DNA of 64,000 bases, taken from assembly GCA_012845835.1 (NCBI GenBank), contig JABAKD010000018.1, positions 1,930,616 through 1,994,615 on the forward strand. Direction: 5' to 3'. The notes below the pieces were generated by a model. It was not told the DNA's origin, did no database searches, and worked only from the letters and a program-made list of their open reading frames with translations. The stretch is from Undaria pinnatifida (lineage: Eukaryota > Sar > Phaeophyceae > Laminariales > Alariaceae). The translations under genes and the position numbers were made by a program. Positions 19,291 through 29,345 of the stretch are shown here, one piece after another (position 1 is the stretch's first letter; each line of letters opens with the position of its first letter).

Positions 19291-20480
19291 ATATATGGTA
19301 CAGCATGTAAGACCAAGGCTACGGTATTGGTAAGGGGGATGTTACGATGGTGTTATAATATAGGGTACAGTATGTTAGACCAAGGCTACGGTATTGGTAG
19401 GGGGGATGTTACGATGGTGTTATAATATAGGGTACAGTATGTTAGACCAAGGACGGTATTGGTAGGGGGGATGTTACGATGGTGCCATGATATAGGGTAC
19501 CGTATGTTAGACCAAGGCGACGGTATTGGTAGGGGGGATATTACGATGGTGCCATGATATAGGGTACAGTATGTTAGACCAAGGCTAGGGGGGATGTCAC
19601 AATGGTGTTATGATATAATGTACAGTATGTTAGGCCAAGGCTACGGTATTGGTAGGGGGGATGTTACGATGGTGTTATGATATAGGGTACAGTATGTTAG
19701 ACCAAGGCTACCGCATTAGTAGGGGGGATGTTACGATGGTGTTATGTTATAGGGTACAGTATGTTAGACCAAGGCTGCGATGTTAGTAGGAGGGGTGTTA
19801 CGATGATGTGTTATGATATAGGGTACAGTATGTTAGACCAAGGCCACGGTATTGGTAGGGGGGATGCTACGATGGTGCCATGTTATCGGGGACAGTATGT
19901 TCGACCAAGGCTACGGTATTGGTAAGGGGGATGTTACGATGGTACAATGATATAGGGTACAGTATGTTAGACCAAGGCTAGGGAGGATGTTACGATGGTG
20001 CCATGATATAGGGTACAGTATGTTAGGCCAAGGCTACGGTGTTGGTAAGGGGGATGTTACGATGATGTTATGAGACAGGGTACAGTATGTTAGACCAAGG
20101 CTACGGTATTAGTAGGGGCGATGTTACGATGTTGTTATGATATAGGGTACAGTATGTTAGACCAAGGCGACGGTATTGGTAGGGGGGATGTTACGATGAT
20201 GTTATGATATAGGGTACAGTATGTTAGACCAAGGCTACCGTATTAGTAGGGGGGATATTACTGTGGTGTTATGATATAGGGTACAGTATGTTCGATCAAG
20301 GCAACGGTATCAGTAGGGGGGATGTTACGATGGTGTTATGGTATAGTGTACAGTATGTTAGACCAAGGCTGCGATGTTAGTAGGAGGGATGTTACGATGG
20401 TGTGTTATGATACAGGGTACAGCATGTTAGACCAAGGCTACGGTATTGGTAGGGGGGATGTTACGATGTTGTTATGATAA
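19291..20480 (+). repeat. About 18 tandem units of about 67 bp
   Basis: The unit is GGTACAGTATGTTAGACCAA, GGCTACGGTATTGGTAGG, GGGGATGTTACGATGG, TGTTATGATATA, with lengths of about 55-70 bp. Three units lack part of the middle (near 19580, 19970 and similar). Each unit contains the MITE-C terminus GACCAAGG-CTACGGTA. Units differ from each other at several positions, so the array is not brand new. Confidence 0.92.
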
Positions 20481-20771
20481 TGCAGTGATGAAGCTATGAC
20501 GATGTCATGATACATCCCCACTTGCACCACCGGTTTTCACCTGTCTCGCGAATGACTTAGTGCCTCTGTGACAAATGGACGATAGGAGGTTATTTTCTCT
20601 CGGGGCGTAGAACTACCACGTTGAAATCGGATTCAATTCCTCAACTTACAAAACCATAACGGAGCTGGAGCGGACGACTTCGACAAAACAGGGGGGTTAC
20701 TCGCGCGAGTGAGCCCAAGCCACTGCAAGATAATCCCCCAAACGTGAGCCCCCTACACCGCAGCCTTGATC
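19291..20771 (+). mobile_element. MITE-C copy 3 with its left terminus expanded into a satellite
   Basis: The left part is the 67-bp array (19291-20480). The remaining body follows in family order: CACCGGTTTTCACCTGTCTCGCG (decayed left palindrome region), a GGAGCTGGAGCGGA middle, a G-run with TTACTCGCGCGAGTGAGCCC, CCAAGCCACTGC, and the terminus CACCGCAGCCTTGATC at 20771. A MITE-C of normal size would be about 280 bp; this one is 1,481 bp because the terminus was amplified. Confidence 0.75.
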
Positions 20772-21394
20772 CTTTCTGTTCCGTTGCAACTATGCGCTTC
20801 CACGCCGTTTCGATTTGGCGATATCAATTCGCAATATCGAATGGGTAAGCTACGTACGCTGCGATAAAGAACATGTCTCCGACTTTTTTTTTCGCACGTG
20901 ATGTACTTAACCGCCCGTGCGAGTGGTGGAAACCCGGTGGTGAGGATAGGGGTGCCCCACTCCCCTTACCGCACGTAACCATTGGTCAAAAATACCTGCG
21001 CCGTAAAAGGGTTCATCCGGTTTCAAGGCTTCCGTTCTTCGTACAGATTTTTTTCGGTGCATTCCTACCGTGCAGCATGCATCGAGTATCTCCCTCCCCC
21101 CTCCCTTCCCCAACGGTAGCCTTGGGCTCGGAAGCGGAAACGTCGGAAGGCGGGCCCGGCCGGGCCGGGCCGGACCGTCCATCAGGCGTGTGTTACGATA
21201 CCGGGTAATAAAGTGCTCTTATCATGGTTTCACCCAAATAGTTCGGATTTGACGGGGCACTTGACCTATCCATGCCTCATCTACCCGACGGCCTCATGCT
21301 CCACGTCGTGCTGCCGCGCACGCGTGTGACGAAGGCTGCCGGCGGGCCATCTGTTGTTGTATACGTGCGATATAGCGGTGCGACGTGAGGGGTA
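20772..21394. other. No gene seen; MITE-C left-end remnant
   Basis: Bases about 20893-20988 match a reversed MITE-C left part (CGTGCGAGTGGTGGAAACCC, CGGTGGTGAGGATAGG, ACCATTGGTC), the same phrases found at 33955-34027. At 21150-21178 there is a short GGGCCGG-type GC repeat. The remaining sequence is unassigned. Confidence 0.4.
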
Positions 21395-21620
21395 GAGCAC
21401 GTTTTGGCTGTTTTGTTTTTCCGAAAGACGGGGCTCCTTACCCCAAAATCGTCGGAATTTTGACGTTTTTGTTTCAGCGAAATGATTTCTTTTGTATATA
21501 CCTAGGCCATGGGTTGATTCATTGGGTTTTTCGGGTGAGGCCTAAGCCTGTCCGCAAGTGCAAAGTCAAGGCAATCAATAAGGTGTACAGTAGAACTCAA
21601 GCTACGATAGAGGCGCGTTA
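21395..21620 (+). mobile_element. MITE-B copy, diverged
   Basis: Family blocks in order: CCGAAAGACGGGGCTCCTTA, CCCCAAAATCGTCGG, TACCTAGGCCATGGG, TGAGGCCTAAGC, ending near GCTACGATAGAGGCGCG. The right half is poorly preserved and the left terminus is missing. Confidence 0.55.
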
Positions 21621-21667
21621 TATATCGGCCGCCCCAGTGCCGTATCAGGTTATCCTCGAGCCTAGTG

Positions 21668-21873
21668 GATATCAGTTTCGTGAGTTTGAGTTCCCCTGAG
21701 TGCATACTCGTACAAACTCGTAGGGATTTTTTCTTGTGCAAAAATTGACTTGTGCGGAAATCGACGAGCAGTGGGATTGCTGAACCCTATAGGCAAAATA
21801 AGTTGAAGGCAAGAACCGGGCAGGGGAGAAGGGACGACACCTACTTGTGACCACGGCCTCTCCAAGAAAAAAA
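21668..21873 (+). mobile_element. SINE-F copy 2
   Basis: Head end ATCAGTTTCGTGAGTTTGAG, then TGCATACTCGTACAAACTCG, GACTTGTGCGGAAA, GACGAGCAGTGGGATTGCTG, GACGACACCTACTTGTGACC and an A tail of seven. The central GCGAGAGCGTGAG block is deleted compared with other copies. Confidence 0.7.
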
Positions 21874-22017
21874 TTGAAGAAGAAAAAGAGTTACACCCCA
21901 TTTTTTTGTCGGGCTCTTAGCGTCGGGGGATCTGCTCCCCACACTAAAACAAAAAATTAGGATACTTCGAAGTCTGATGCTGAGAAAAATGAAAAGTTCA
22001 GCCCGATGAACGATATA

Positions 22018-22372
22018 TAAATAAGAGGACACACAACTCGTAATGCGCGCGATCGAAGTATCACACACAGCTTGCAAAAATGAGTTTCGACGAAATCTTC
22101 GATCTCACAACTGGAGTGTATTTTCAATTTTTATAATAAATACAAATTTGTAATACGCGCGATCGGAGTATCACACACAGCTTGCAAAGATGACTTTCGA
22201 TGAAATCTTCGATCTCACTGCTGGAGTGTATTTTCAATTTTTATAATAAATACAAATTTGTAATACGCGCGATCGGAGTACCACACACAGCTTGCAAAGA
22301 CGACTTTCGACGAAATCTTCGATCTCACAGCTGGAGTGTATTTTCATTTTTTATAATAAATACAAATATATA
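22018..22372 (-). repeat. MOD D-end, triplicated with 110-bp period
   Basis: GCGCGATCG starts at 22047, 22157 and 22267, exactly 110 bp apart. Each unit runs GAGTATCACACACAGCTTGC, GATGA(G/C)TTTCGACGAAATC, TCACAGCTGGAGTG, then an AT-rich spacer ending ATACAAATTTGTAATAC. There is no MOD body beside it. So the D-end can exist and multiply apart from the rest of the element. Confidence 0.85.
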
Positions 22373-22968
22373 TTTCACGAAAAAACTATTACCAGGTATG
22401 AGCTTCTGAGGAATGTGTGGGCTAAGAAGCTCCGTGTAACTTATAGTGAACGTTTTCCTACCCAAAAAAAGTGCTACCTCTACCTCGCCCTATAACCCGT
22501 TCGTGACCTTATTACAATACAGCGATAGAACAACGTGTGAATGCGTTCTTAACGTGATGCGAGCATGCAGCTAACGGGCAGTGCAAGCTTTTGACCGCGT
22601 GTGTCACGGATACTTCCATTGGGAGTTCCCAAAGACAGTATACTATCGACGTCGCCAGATGTAGCGGCCCGGGTGGCTTCGTGTGTGGAGGATGCTGTTG
22701 CAATCGTCAACGGTTTCATTTAGTCCTTTTCGTTTGCTGATGAAGCACCAAAAAAGGGTCAACTCAAAATTCTCGCACTTTCGCATGCTTTCTTGGCACA
22801 CGTAGACCATGGCCTTTGTTCGTCGTATCGTAGTATCTGACAGTTTTGATTTTTTCACTCAATATCGGGTTTAGGGCGAGTTGTTAAGGTCCTCGAGCGA
22901 AGATCCTCAAGAACGTGATAATGCTGCACGTCCACCGTGGTTTGCGTCCCTCTTTTGGTGGAATCTCG
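22373..22968. other. No gene recognised; MITE-B fragment
   Basis: Bases about 22400-22495 look like a reversed MITE-B end (GTGCTACCTCTACC). At 22595-22830 the plus strand reads about 75 codons with one stop (…PDVAARVASCVEDAVAIVNG…), which looks mildly coding but matches nothing I know. Confidence 0.3.
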
Positions 22969-23221
22969 GACGCGTACTATACGATAGACGTGCACCACGC
23001 TTTTCCTGACGTTCCTCTATTCGGGAGCTTAGGTCCTCTCCCAACCACTGAAATGTAGAAACAAAAACTTTTACCGGATGAAAATTCCCTTGGCCTAGAT
23101 AGACGACGACATATCACGCAAAAAATGTCGCATTTCTGACGATTTTGGGGTTAAGAAGCCGCACCATCATTTGTAAACCATTCCAGACGAAAAACGCTAC
23201 CTCTATTGTTACCCTGCGTCC
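22969..23221 (-). mobile_element. MITE-B copy, reverse, complete
   Basis: Starts GACGCGTACTATACGATAGA and ends with a decayed CCCTGCGTC. Between them: CGCTTTTCCTGACGTTCCTC, GGGAGCTTAGGTCCTCTCCC, CTTGGCCTAGATAG and TTTTGGGGTTAAGAAGC. No matching 4-bp flanks. Confidence 0.75.
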
Positions 23222-23237
23222 TATAGTTAGGCGTTTC

Positions 23238-23578
23238 TTTGCCGCTACCGTGTGGCCATAGCACTAGTAGGGGGGGGGGGTAGCCCCTTCGCCCCTTCTG
23301 TGGGTTTGAGCCACTCGCCCGAATGACGCCCCTACCTCTCGCAATGCAAAAAATCTTCTGGGGGGGTGTGCGATTTGCTCGGTGAAGAAGCGCAGTCAAC
23401 TCTCCCATGGGTGACCTCAATATATGGCGAAGAAGAATAGAGCCAGCACGAAAGCTTGACAAGCAGCAGCAAAGGAATGGGGGGGTGGGAGAGGAGGGGT
23501 CATTCTCGCACGAGTGACCCCCTAGCCACCGCAAAGTAAAGGCTCCAAAAATTACCCCCACGGCCGCGGTTGTGTTCT
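23238..23578 (+). mobile_element. MITE-C copy 4
   Basis: CTACCGTGTGGCCATAGCAC, a G-run, GAGCCACTCGCCCGAATGAC (decayed left palindrome), a middle ending in AGCACGAAAGCTTGAC, then GGGTCATTCTCGCACGAGTGACCC and the right end. The C-run and G-run positions are as in other copies. Confidence 0.65.
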
Positions 23579-23643
23579 TCACGCACAAGCGGAAATTTCC
23601 ACCTACTACCTATATTTTCGTAGCGATCAAGGATGTGGTAGGG

Positions 23644-23909
23644 GACGCATGCTACGATATTAGAGGTATCACTATTGGTGTGATTTTTTTGTTCCGAATG
23701 ACGGGGCTCCTTAACACAAAATCGTCGGAAAATACGCCGATTTGTTTCGCACGATTTCCTGTGAGTACCTCGGCCATGGCATTTTTCATCCGACATGTAG
23801 CAGGATTTTTATTTTTCCAAAGTCAGTGTTCACCGCAGAGAGATCTTACGTTCCCAAATTGAGGAAACCCCAGAAAAAAATGTGGTGCACCTCTATCGCA
23901 GCATGCGTC
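23644..23909 (+). mobile_element. MITE-B copy, forward, complete
   Basis: GACGCATGCTACGATATTAG at the left and CACCTCTATCGCAGCATGCGTC at the right, 266 bp. Internal landmarks: GACGGGGCTCCTTAACAC, AAAATCGTCGG, GTACCTCGGCCATGGC, CCAAATTGAGGAAACC. Flanking 4-mers do not match. Confidence 0.85.
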
Positions 23910-23911
23910 AA

Positions 23912-24182
23912 TAACCAATGCCCCCAATTTTTCCCTACCAGGCATAAGCCAGTCACGCGAGTGACTCTGTACCTCACCGACCAAAAATACGTTAGGTGGT
24001 CACCTTGGCGCAATGCAGCTAACCAGTCCAGTGAGGATTCATAATCTAAACATGAAAACAGCACGAAAGGTGCCATGACCGCGAGAGGAACAGGGCGGTC
24101 ACTCGCGCGAGTGGCACCGAGCCACTGGAAAAAAAGTAAGCCTCAAAACAACACAACCCTTATGGTACCGTAGCTTTGGTCT
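23912..24182 (+). mobile_element. MITE-C copy 5
   Basis: Directly abuts the MITE-B. CAGTCACGCGAGTGACTCTG (left palindrome, one side intact), CACCTTGGCGCAATGCAGC, GCACGAAAGGTGCC, GGTCACTCGCGCGAGTGGC, and the right terminus TACCGTAGCTTTGGTC. The left terminus is not recognisable. Confidence 0.75.
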
Positions 24183-25172
24183 ATCCCATTATGGTTCATA
24201 TCGAAAAACTAAAGCATCACGAAAGCCTATGTCCACATGGAAAAGGGAGGTCACCCGCGCGGGCGAACTCGACCCAATGCGAACAAAATTCTCCGCAAAC
24301 CAACCTCCCCCTTCCCGTTGCCTTGTTGATTGTTCGGCCAACGCACGCGGGAGTAGGTCACAAATTGGTGCGAAGGTTGCGCTCAACCCGCGGACGTTTC
24401 CACCGACTACTTGCATTTTCGTAGCGCTCGAAATCACTAACAAAGACAGCGCGGTGTATCATCCGGAAATTTTTGGCGCATACGTGCGGTTCGCGAACCG
24501 AGTATGTGTGTGTGTTGGGGGGGGGGGGACGAGCTAGTGTTTCCGCCCTCCACTGGGCATGCGCGTATTGACAAGAGCAGCCGTGGAAAGATGAAAATAG
24601 TTCCTACATGAAATTGCAACCCTTCACACCAAAAAGAAGATTCCATCCTAAACTGAAACCGTTCCAGAAAGAATTTTCTCGTGGCCCACACAGTCCGGCA
24701 GCGACCGAGACCCAGGATAGGAGGGTAAGGAGGGTATGGACATCGGTGCGACTAGACCCACCGCAAGTACTAAGCCGTTCGCTGTACGTAGTCCGGCGTT
24801 CCGCCTTGCATATATTTATGTCCCCCGCATTCATCTTGCGTGCTCGCGTAGCATGGTCAAGTCACCTTATTATACGGGTCTTGTGCTTGCGAGATGTGTT
24901 TCTCTGGTTTGGATTTTGTTTCGCAGCAGAGCTCGGGTGTGCGGACAACCATACATTTGTGTGATGAATGTATATTAGATGAGCGGCAAACGCGCACGCA
25001 CTTTATAGACTAGGGCACGAGTACCTTCGTGTACACAGTCCAAATGCGGAACATTTTTCCACCGTTTCGGTGGCGCAGGGAAGCCAATAATTCCTCCACG
25101 GCCTTGCACATCGAGAAAAAAAATTCCGTTGCTACGAAGCACGGTGGCCATGCGCGCGAGCCCCTCGAGCGA
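24183..25172. other. MITE-C right half, then unassigned sequence
   Basis: Bases about 24195-24330 repeat the MITE-C right half (AGCATCACGAAAGCC, GGGAGGTCACCCGCGCGGGC). From about 24540 to 25165 two plus-strand frames overlap (118 codons from 24608, 80 codons from 24736), one Lys/Arg-rich and one hydrophobic at its end. I recognise neither and see no splice evidence. Confidence 0.35.
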
Positions 25173-25440
25173 GACGCGTGCTACGATGGAGGTGCACGAC
25201 GTTGTTTCGGAGGTTCCTCATTTTCGCAGCTTAAGGCCTCTCCCAAAACAACATGATATGGGGCAAAAAACCAAACGGTTAAGTTGGATAAAATAGCCCA
25301 TGGCGTAGTACACAACACGAAACGGTGTAAAAAAACTAACGAAAATCGGACGATTTTGGGTTAAGGAGCCCCGTCATTCAGAAAAATTTCAACCAAAAAG
25401 AGGTATACCTCTTGAAACCTCTATTATTGTACCACGTGCC
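25173..25440 (-). mobile_element. MITE-B copy, reverse
   Basis: GACGCGTGCTACGATGGAGG at the left; CTCTATTATTGTACCACGTG at the right. Internal: GAGGTTCCTCATTTTCGCAG, CCATGGCGTAGTACACAACA, TTTTGGGTTAAGGAGCCCCG. The left flank GCGA is seen again at 25442-25445, close to the right end, so a target duplication is possible but not exact. Confidence 0.8.
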
Positions 25441-26542
25441 CGCGAAACGTGCTTTGTCGCGCGTTAGCAAACGCAGCGGACAAAATTATAAAACAACATG
25501 GCATGAAAACTGAAAATTCTCGACCAAACACAAAAAGATTAAGTAGGCAACCGAAACATATTCAGGAGGAAATTCGTCGTGGTCTCTACATGCAGACAGG
25601 CAACGGCCAAGGTAAAAGAAAAAGGCTAGATGCGGGGTCGCGTTTAGGGATGTTATGTGTATATCCCAGCCAATTCGAGCCACTCACACACGTTAGTGGC
25701 TATACGCATTTTGGTTTTGCACGTTTTGGTTTCCATAATCAGCACCGCCATGTTGCTTTAACTGGCTGTTACTCCGCGCCAACTCAGTCATGTTCAACGG
25801 AGGGTGTTTGAACCCCCCATCTAGTAACTCCGGTGTAACACCATATCAGGCATAGATAATGTTACAAATCCGTAGTTTCGGTCGGCAAAAGGGGGGTATT
25901 AACATTCGTATAGAAGGTCTTTACTCTTGAACATGCCTCGACACCACTGTGTAGGCCAATCGCCCGCGCGTGTATCTTCCGCCTTGCTTGGCTCACCAAC
26001 CGGTCATGATATATATATATTTGGTGCATATGTTGCGCAACCACCATCTCCATCCCGATGGAGACGGTGAATACAGCGAACATTGAACAGTCGCAAGTGC
26101 TTAGCACTGCAAGGAAGTGATGTGGCCACTAGCGTCAGCCCTTGAAACGTCTACCCTTCCGGGAGGGGCTTTGGCCATATGCCAGCAACCGCAGTGGAAA
26201 AACTGAACACGATGCCATGAAATGAAAGGCCTACGCCGGGAGCAGAAAACTTTCGCGTTCCGCCAAACGAAATAGTTCAGAATATAAAAACAACTTTTCT
26301 CGCTGGACCTACAGGCAGCAGAACGCAAGTCTGGGAAGGTTTTCACCCGCGAAGTCTACCTCGACGACATCACCCGCTCTTCTGTGTGATTTGTTTCCCG
26401 TATTATCCGGCGTGAGCTTTCATGACGAATTTTCCCCGGTCGGTGTGAGGTCATAATCACACGGACACTGCAGTTGGCGAAGAAGCATATACCAAAACAG
26501 TTCGATAGATTCAACACAAACGATTTCCTTGACCCAACAGTC
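25441..26542. other. 1.1 kb without recognised gene or element
   Basis: A 120-codon plus-strand frame (25449-25811, GTG first codon) reads RALANAADKIIKQHG and RLSRQPKHIQEEIRRGLYMQ. It has a helical, charged look but no known motif. Minus-strand frames of 81 codons lie at 25862-26107 and 26101-26346. An ATATATATAT tract is at 26009-26020. None is supported as a gene. Confidence 0.3.
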
Positions 26543-26800
26543 AGTCGTTCTACGGTGTAATAGCCCCCCCAACTTTTCCCTAACGAAATTGCCGGTTTCA
26601 AAACCAGCTCCCACCGTCGTATCTCCTGAAAAACGGTGTCCCTCGACACCCTCCCCGACGTCATCGATCGACAGACCTTTGCGCACAAGAAAAATCGTGG
26701 ATACTTTTCTTCCGATAGTGTGCTCCTTTGCGTCGAGCAACCCTGAAACGTCCGTTGAAGAATATCGCTGATTTTGGGGGGGCGGCTATCGTAGAATCAG
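26543..26800 (-). mobile_element. MITE-A copy 4, reverse
   Basis: AGTCGTTCTACGGTG then a C-run, CCGGTTTCAAAACCAGCTCC, CCCCGACGTCATCGATCG, and the left terminus in reverse, GGCTATCGTAGAATCAG. Flanking bases do not give a clear 4-bp duplication. An extra TGTAA separates the core CTACGG from the C-run. Confidence 0.8.
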
Positions 26801-27149
26801 ATCACCAGCAAAAGTTCCTCGGACAGGAAGACTCCCAGAGCGACCAACACTACTATACTCACAGCTCATACAGCGCACCTAGACAATCTTAGCCCACATC
26901 AAACCGATCACGATCTAGATTTCACATATATCTTCAACGTCCTTACTACTTGAATCGTCCACGTCAGCACCACAACCGAGACCTTAAGTATTATATCTAC
27001 TTCCTTTTATCAGCTGCTACGTCGGATCTTGCAGGGCGTATGCAGTACCGATCCAGCGCAGGAAACGGGTCCTAGATCTTGCAGATGAGCACCCCCCCCC
27101 CCCCCCCTCCCCTCCCCTCCCCGCGCTGCCAGTCACTGCGTGAGATCAT
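26801..27149. other. No gene seen
   Basis: Contains satellite-like words (CACGATCTAGATTTCAC near 26910) and a C-run at 27089-27108 followed by CCCTCCCC repeats. Otherwise nothing recognisable. Confidence 0.4.
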
Positions 27150-27432
27150 AGCTAGGTAGCGGCTACCCGCAACTTTTACTACCGGGTTTCCATCACTCGC
27201 GCGAGCGACTCTGCACCTCACCGACGAAAACACAGTCAGCGATTTTTTGCGTTGCAGCGTAGCTAGCCACCCCTTTTCGTACTAATATCGAGACTGTTAA
27301 CTGTACAGCACGAAAGAACGCCTGTGGCCGCAGGGAACGGGGGGGGGGGGGTCACTCGCGCGAGTGACACGGGGCCACTGAAAACAAAAGTGCCCAACAG
27401 GGGGTAAAACAGTATAGCCCCCGTACCTCGTA
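27150..27432 (+). mobile_element. MITE-C copy 7, well preserved body
   Basis: Left subterminal TCACTCGCGCGAGCGACTCT, GCACCTCACCGACGAAAAC, a GCACGAAAGAACGCC middle, a G-run, then a perfect TCACTCGCGCGAGTGA palindrome, GGGGCCACTG and TAGCCCCCGTACC. The best copy for seeing the paired subterminal palindromes. The outermost bases are worn. Confidence 0.75.
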
Positions 27433-27975
27433 CACCATTGGTGGTGATCTAGACAACCAGGGTGCTGTTTGTTTTTTTTGTTTCGCGGTCACCATGATGA
27501 TTGTCGCGCTAGAGCATATTGTGCGGGTCGGATAACCCTTTGACTCCGCACAAGGGGAATGATCGCATCACGTAGTGTGAATATGGTAAGGCACCCACTT
27601 TACAGTTACATAGTATTACCCACATCAATAGCTGTGTCTGTAGTGGCCACACCAGAGAACGAAATAACTCACTGGCGCTGCCATCCACAAGCAAGAAAGT
27701 AGGCACAAGGTACCGAAGTCCGTCTTACGAGCGGTTCTTGTGGAAGGATGCAGTTCACCCCTAATGCGACTCGACTAACACCTCACAGCGCTTCGCGCTT
27801 GGTGCAAGCAATGTCTGCCTGGTTGGTGAAAACCCGGCATGCTCCGTCCCGGCATAGTTAGCATGCGAAGGTATATGGTCATACGACTACGGCCATGCAC
27901 AGACAGAGCACACACACCCCCACCTCGCGCCCCGCGCGACACGAGGTTCTAGGTGCTACAAAATATTTACGCGTG
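27433..27975. other. No gene recognised
   Basis: The longest minus-strand frame is 65 codons (27509-27706) with no motif. Not shared with other parts of the window as far as I can see. Confidence 0.35.
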
Positions 27976-29345
27976 TAATTGAACAAAACAATACACTCTC
28001 CAGTTGTGAGATTGAAGATTTTGTCGAACCTCATATTTGCAAGCTGTGTGTGATGCTCCAATCGCGCGTATGAGTGTGTGTGCTCATTAGGGGTTTAGGT
28101 CGGCGACTCTCCTGGGAGCTACAGTGTAGCAATTAGGGTCAACAGGGTGATGTTAGGCAGTCTGTGCGCGGAAACTATAAAACCCGTTTTTGAGCGGGAC
28201 AAAAACGGACGGTTGTGGCAGGAATGCATCAGTTTGTCACGTATATGCTGTAAGTCGGGGGGGGGAGGGGGGGCGCTGCGGGTTTGGGAAAGACGGGGGG
28301 GGGTGTCCAATCAATACGTGCGCCGAAAACTACAGACCACGTTTTGGAGAGGCACAAAATCTGACGACCGTGAAAGGAACGAATCCCTTTGTACTGTACA
28401 TTCTGCAAGTCGTATAACCGGTGAGGAGAAGGCGAGGTTTTTGTAAGGCGCGGGAGGGGGGGGGGGGGGGAGGTTGAAAAGGAGGGGGGGGGGAGGCGAG
28501 GTTGAAAAGGAGGGGGGGGGGGGATTTCCAGCGGAAAAAGCATGGGAGCTTACAGTACGAGTAGTAGTGGGTGTAGGCGATGGTGGGGATGGTGGGGATG
28601 GAGGGAGGTTTACTTGAACTTGAAGACCACATAATGGACATAATATACTAATCGGAGCCACCGCATGAATGGCCCCAAAGGCAAAGAGGTGATATCACCG
28701 GTCGGGTAGTGTTATTGTTTTGGCAGATTTTGATTCTTGGTGGGGCGGCCGAGGAGGGGGGAGGGGCGGTTTTGTGTGCGTGTGTGTGTGGGGGGGGGGG
28801 GGGTTGGTGGGGCAGTGGGGGAGGTGTGTGTATGGTAGAGGTCGAGCGGGGGGGAGGGGGGACGGAGGAAACGGAGGTGGATGCGGGAAAAATGTTCTAC
28901 CTGCGTGTTAGATGCCCAATATTTCAAAGATAAACTATGAGGTGGATGGGAGGAATACCGCTTTTAGGTGATGTTATTTTGAAGTGAATGCTCTATATAG
29001 TGTTTGTTGTTTCAGTACAAAATGAGTATTACTATTAAAAAAGAAAACAAATGGTACTTATATTACGCTTGATATACCCTTTCTTTACAACATACCCTTG
29101 TATACAATACGCCAAGGTTGTGTCCATTAATAATGCATGAATACGATGGCATCACCTGAGGGTTATAGCCAACCATTGGATATATTAGGGTACACCTTAT
29201 GTATTCTCGAACAACCATGTCTAGCTATTTATGTGATGAGCATATATGAATAGGAGACAACCTTTTGGAACTGTGGAATACAACATGTTATACTCTGTAT
29301 AGCTTCACGGTGTGTTACCATACAGCGGGCTGGTAGACGGACGTA
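27976..29345 (+). mobile_element. MOD composite element, copy 4, with AT-rich tail
   Basis: Starts with the D-end in the forward sense (AATACACTCTCCAGTTGTG, GATTTTGTCGAACC, GCAAGCTGTGTGTG). It continues through three modules, each with a G-run (28258-28270, 28458-28470, 28512-28524, 28790-28803) and a TATAAAACCC or similar block. From 28860 it passes into the AT-rich tail that recurs at 49400-49550, 50140-50295, 51080-51290 and 54100-54540. Glycine-rich frames are artefacts of the G-runs. Confidence 0.7.

Noticed and set aside
19291-20480. CRISPR-like array
   Set aside because: Units are head to tail with no unique spacers, and the unit is a transposon end. The context is eukaryotic.
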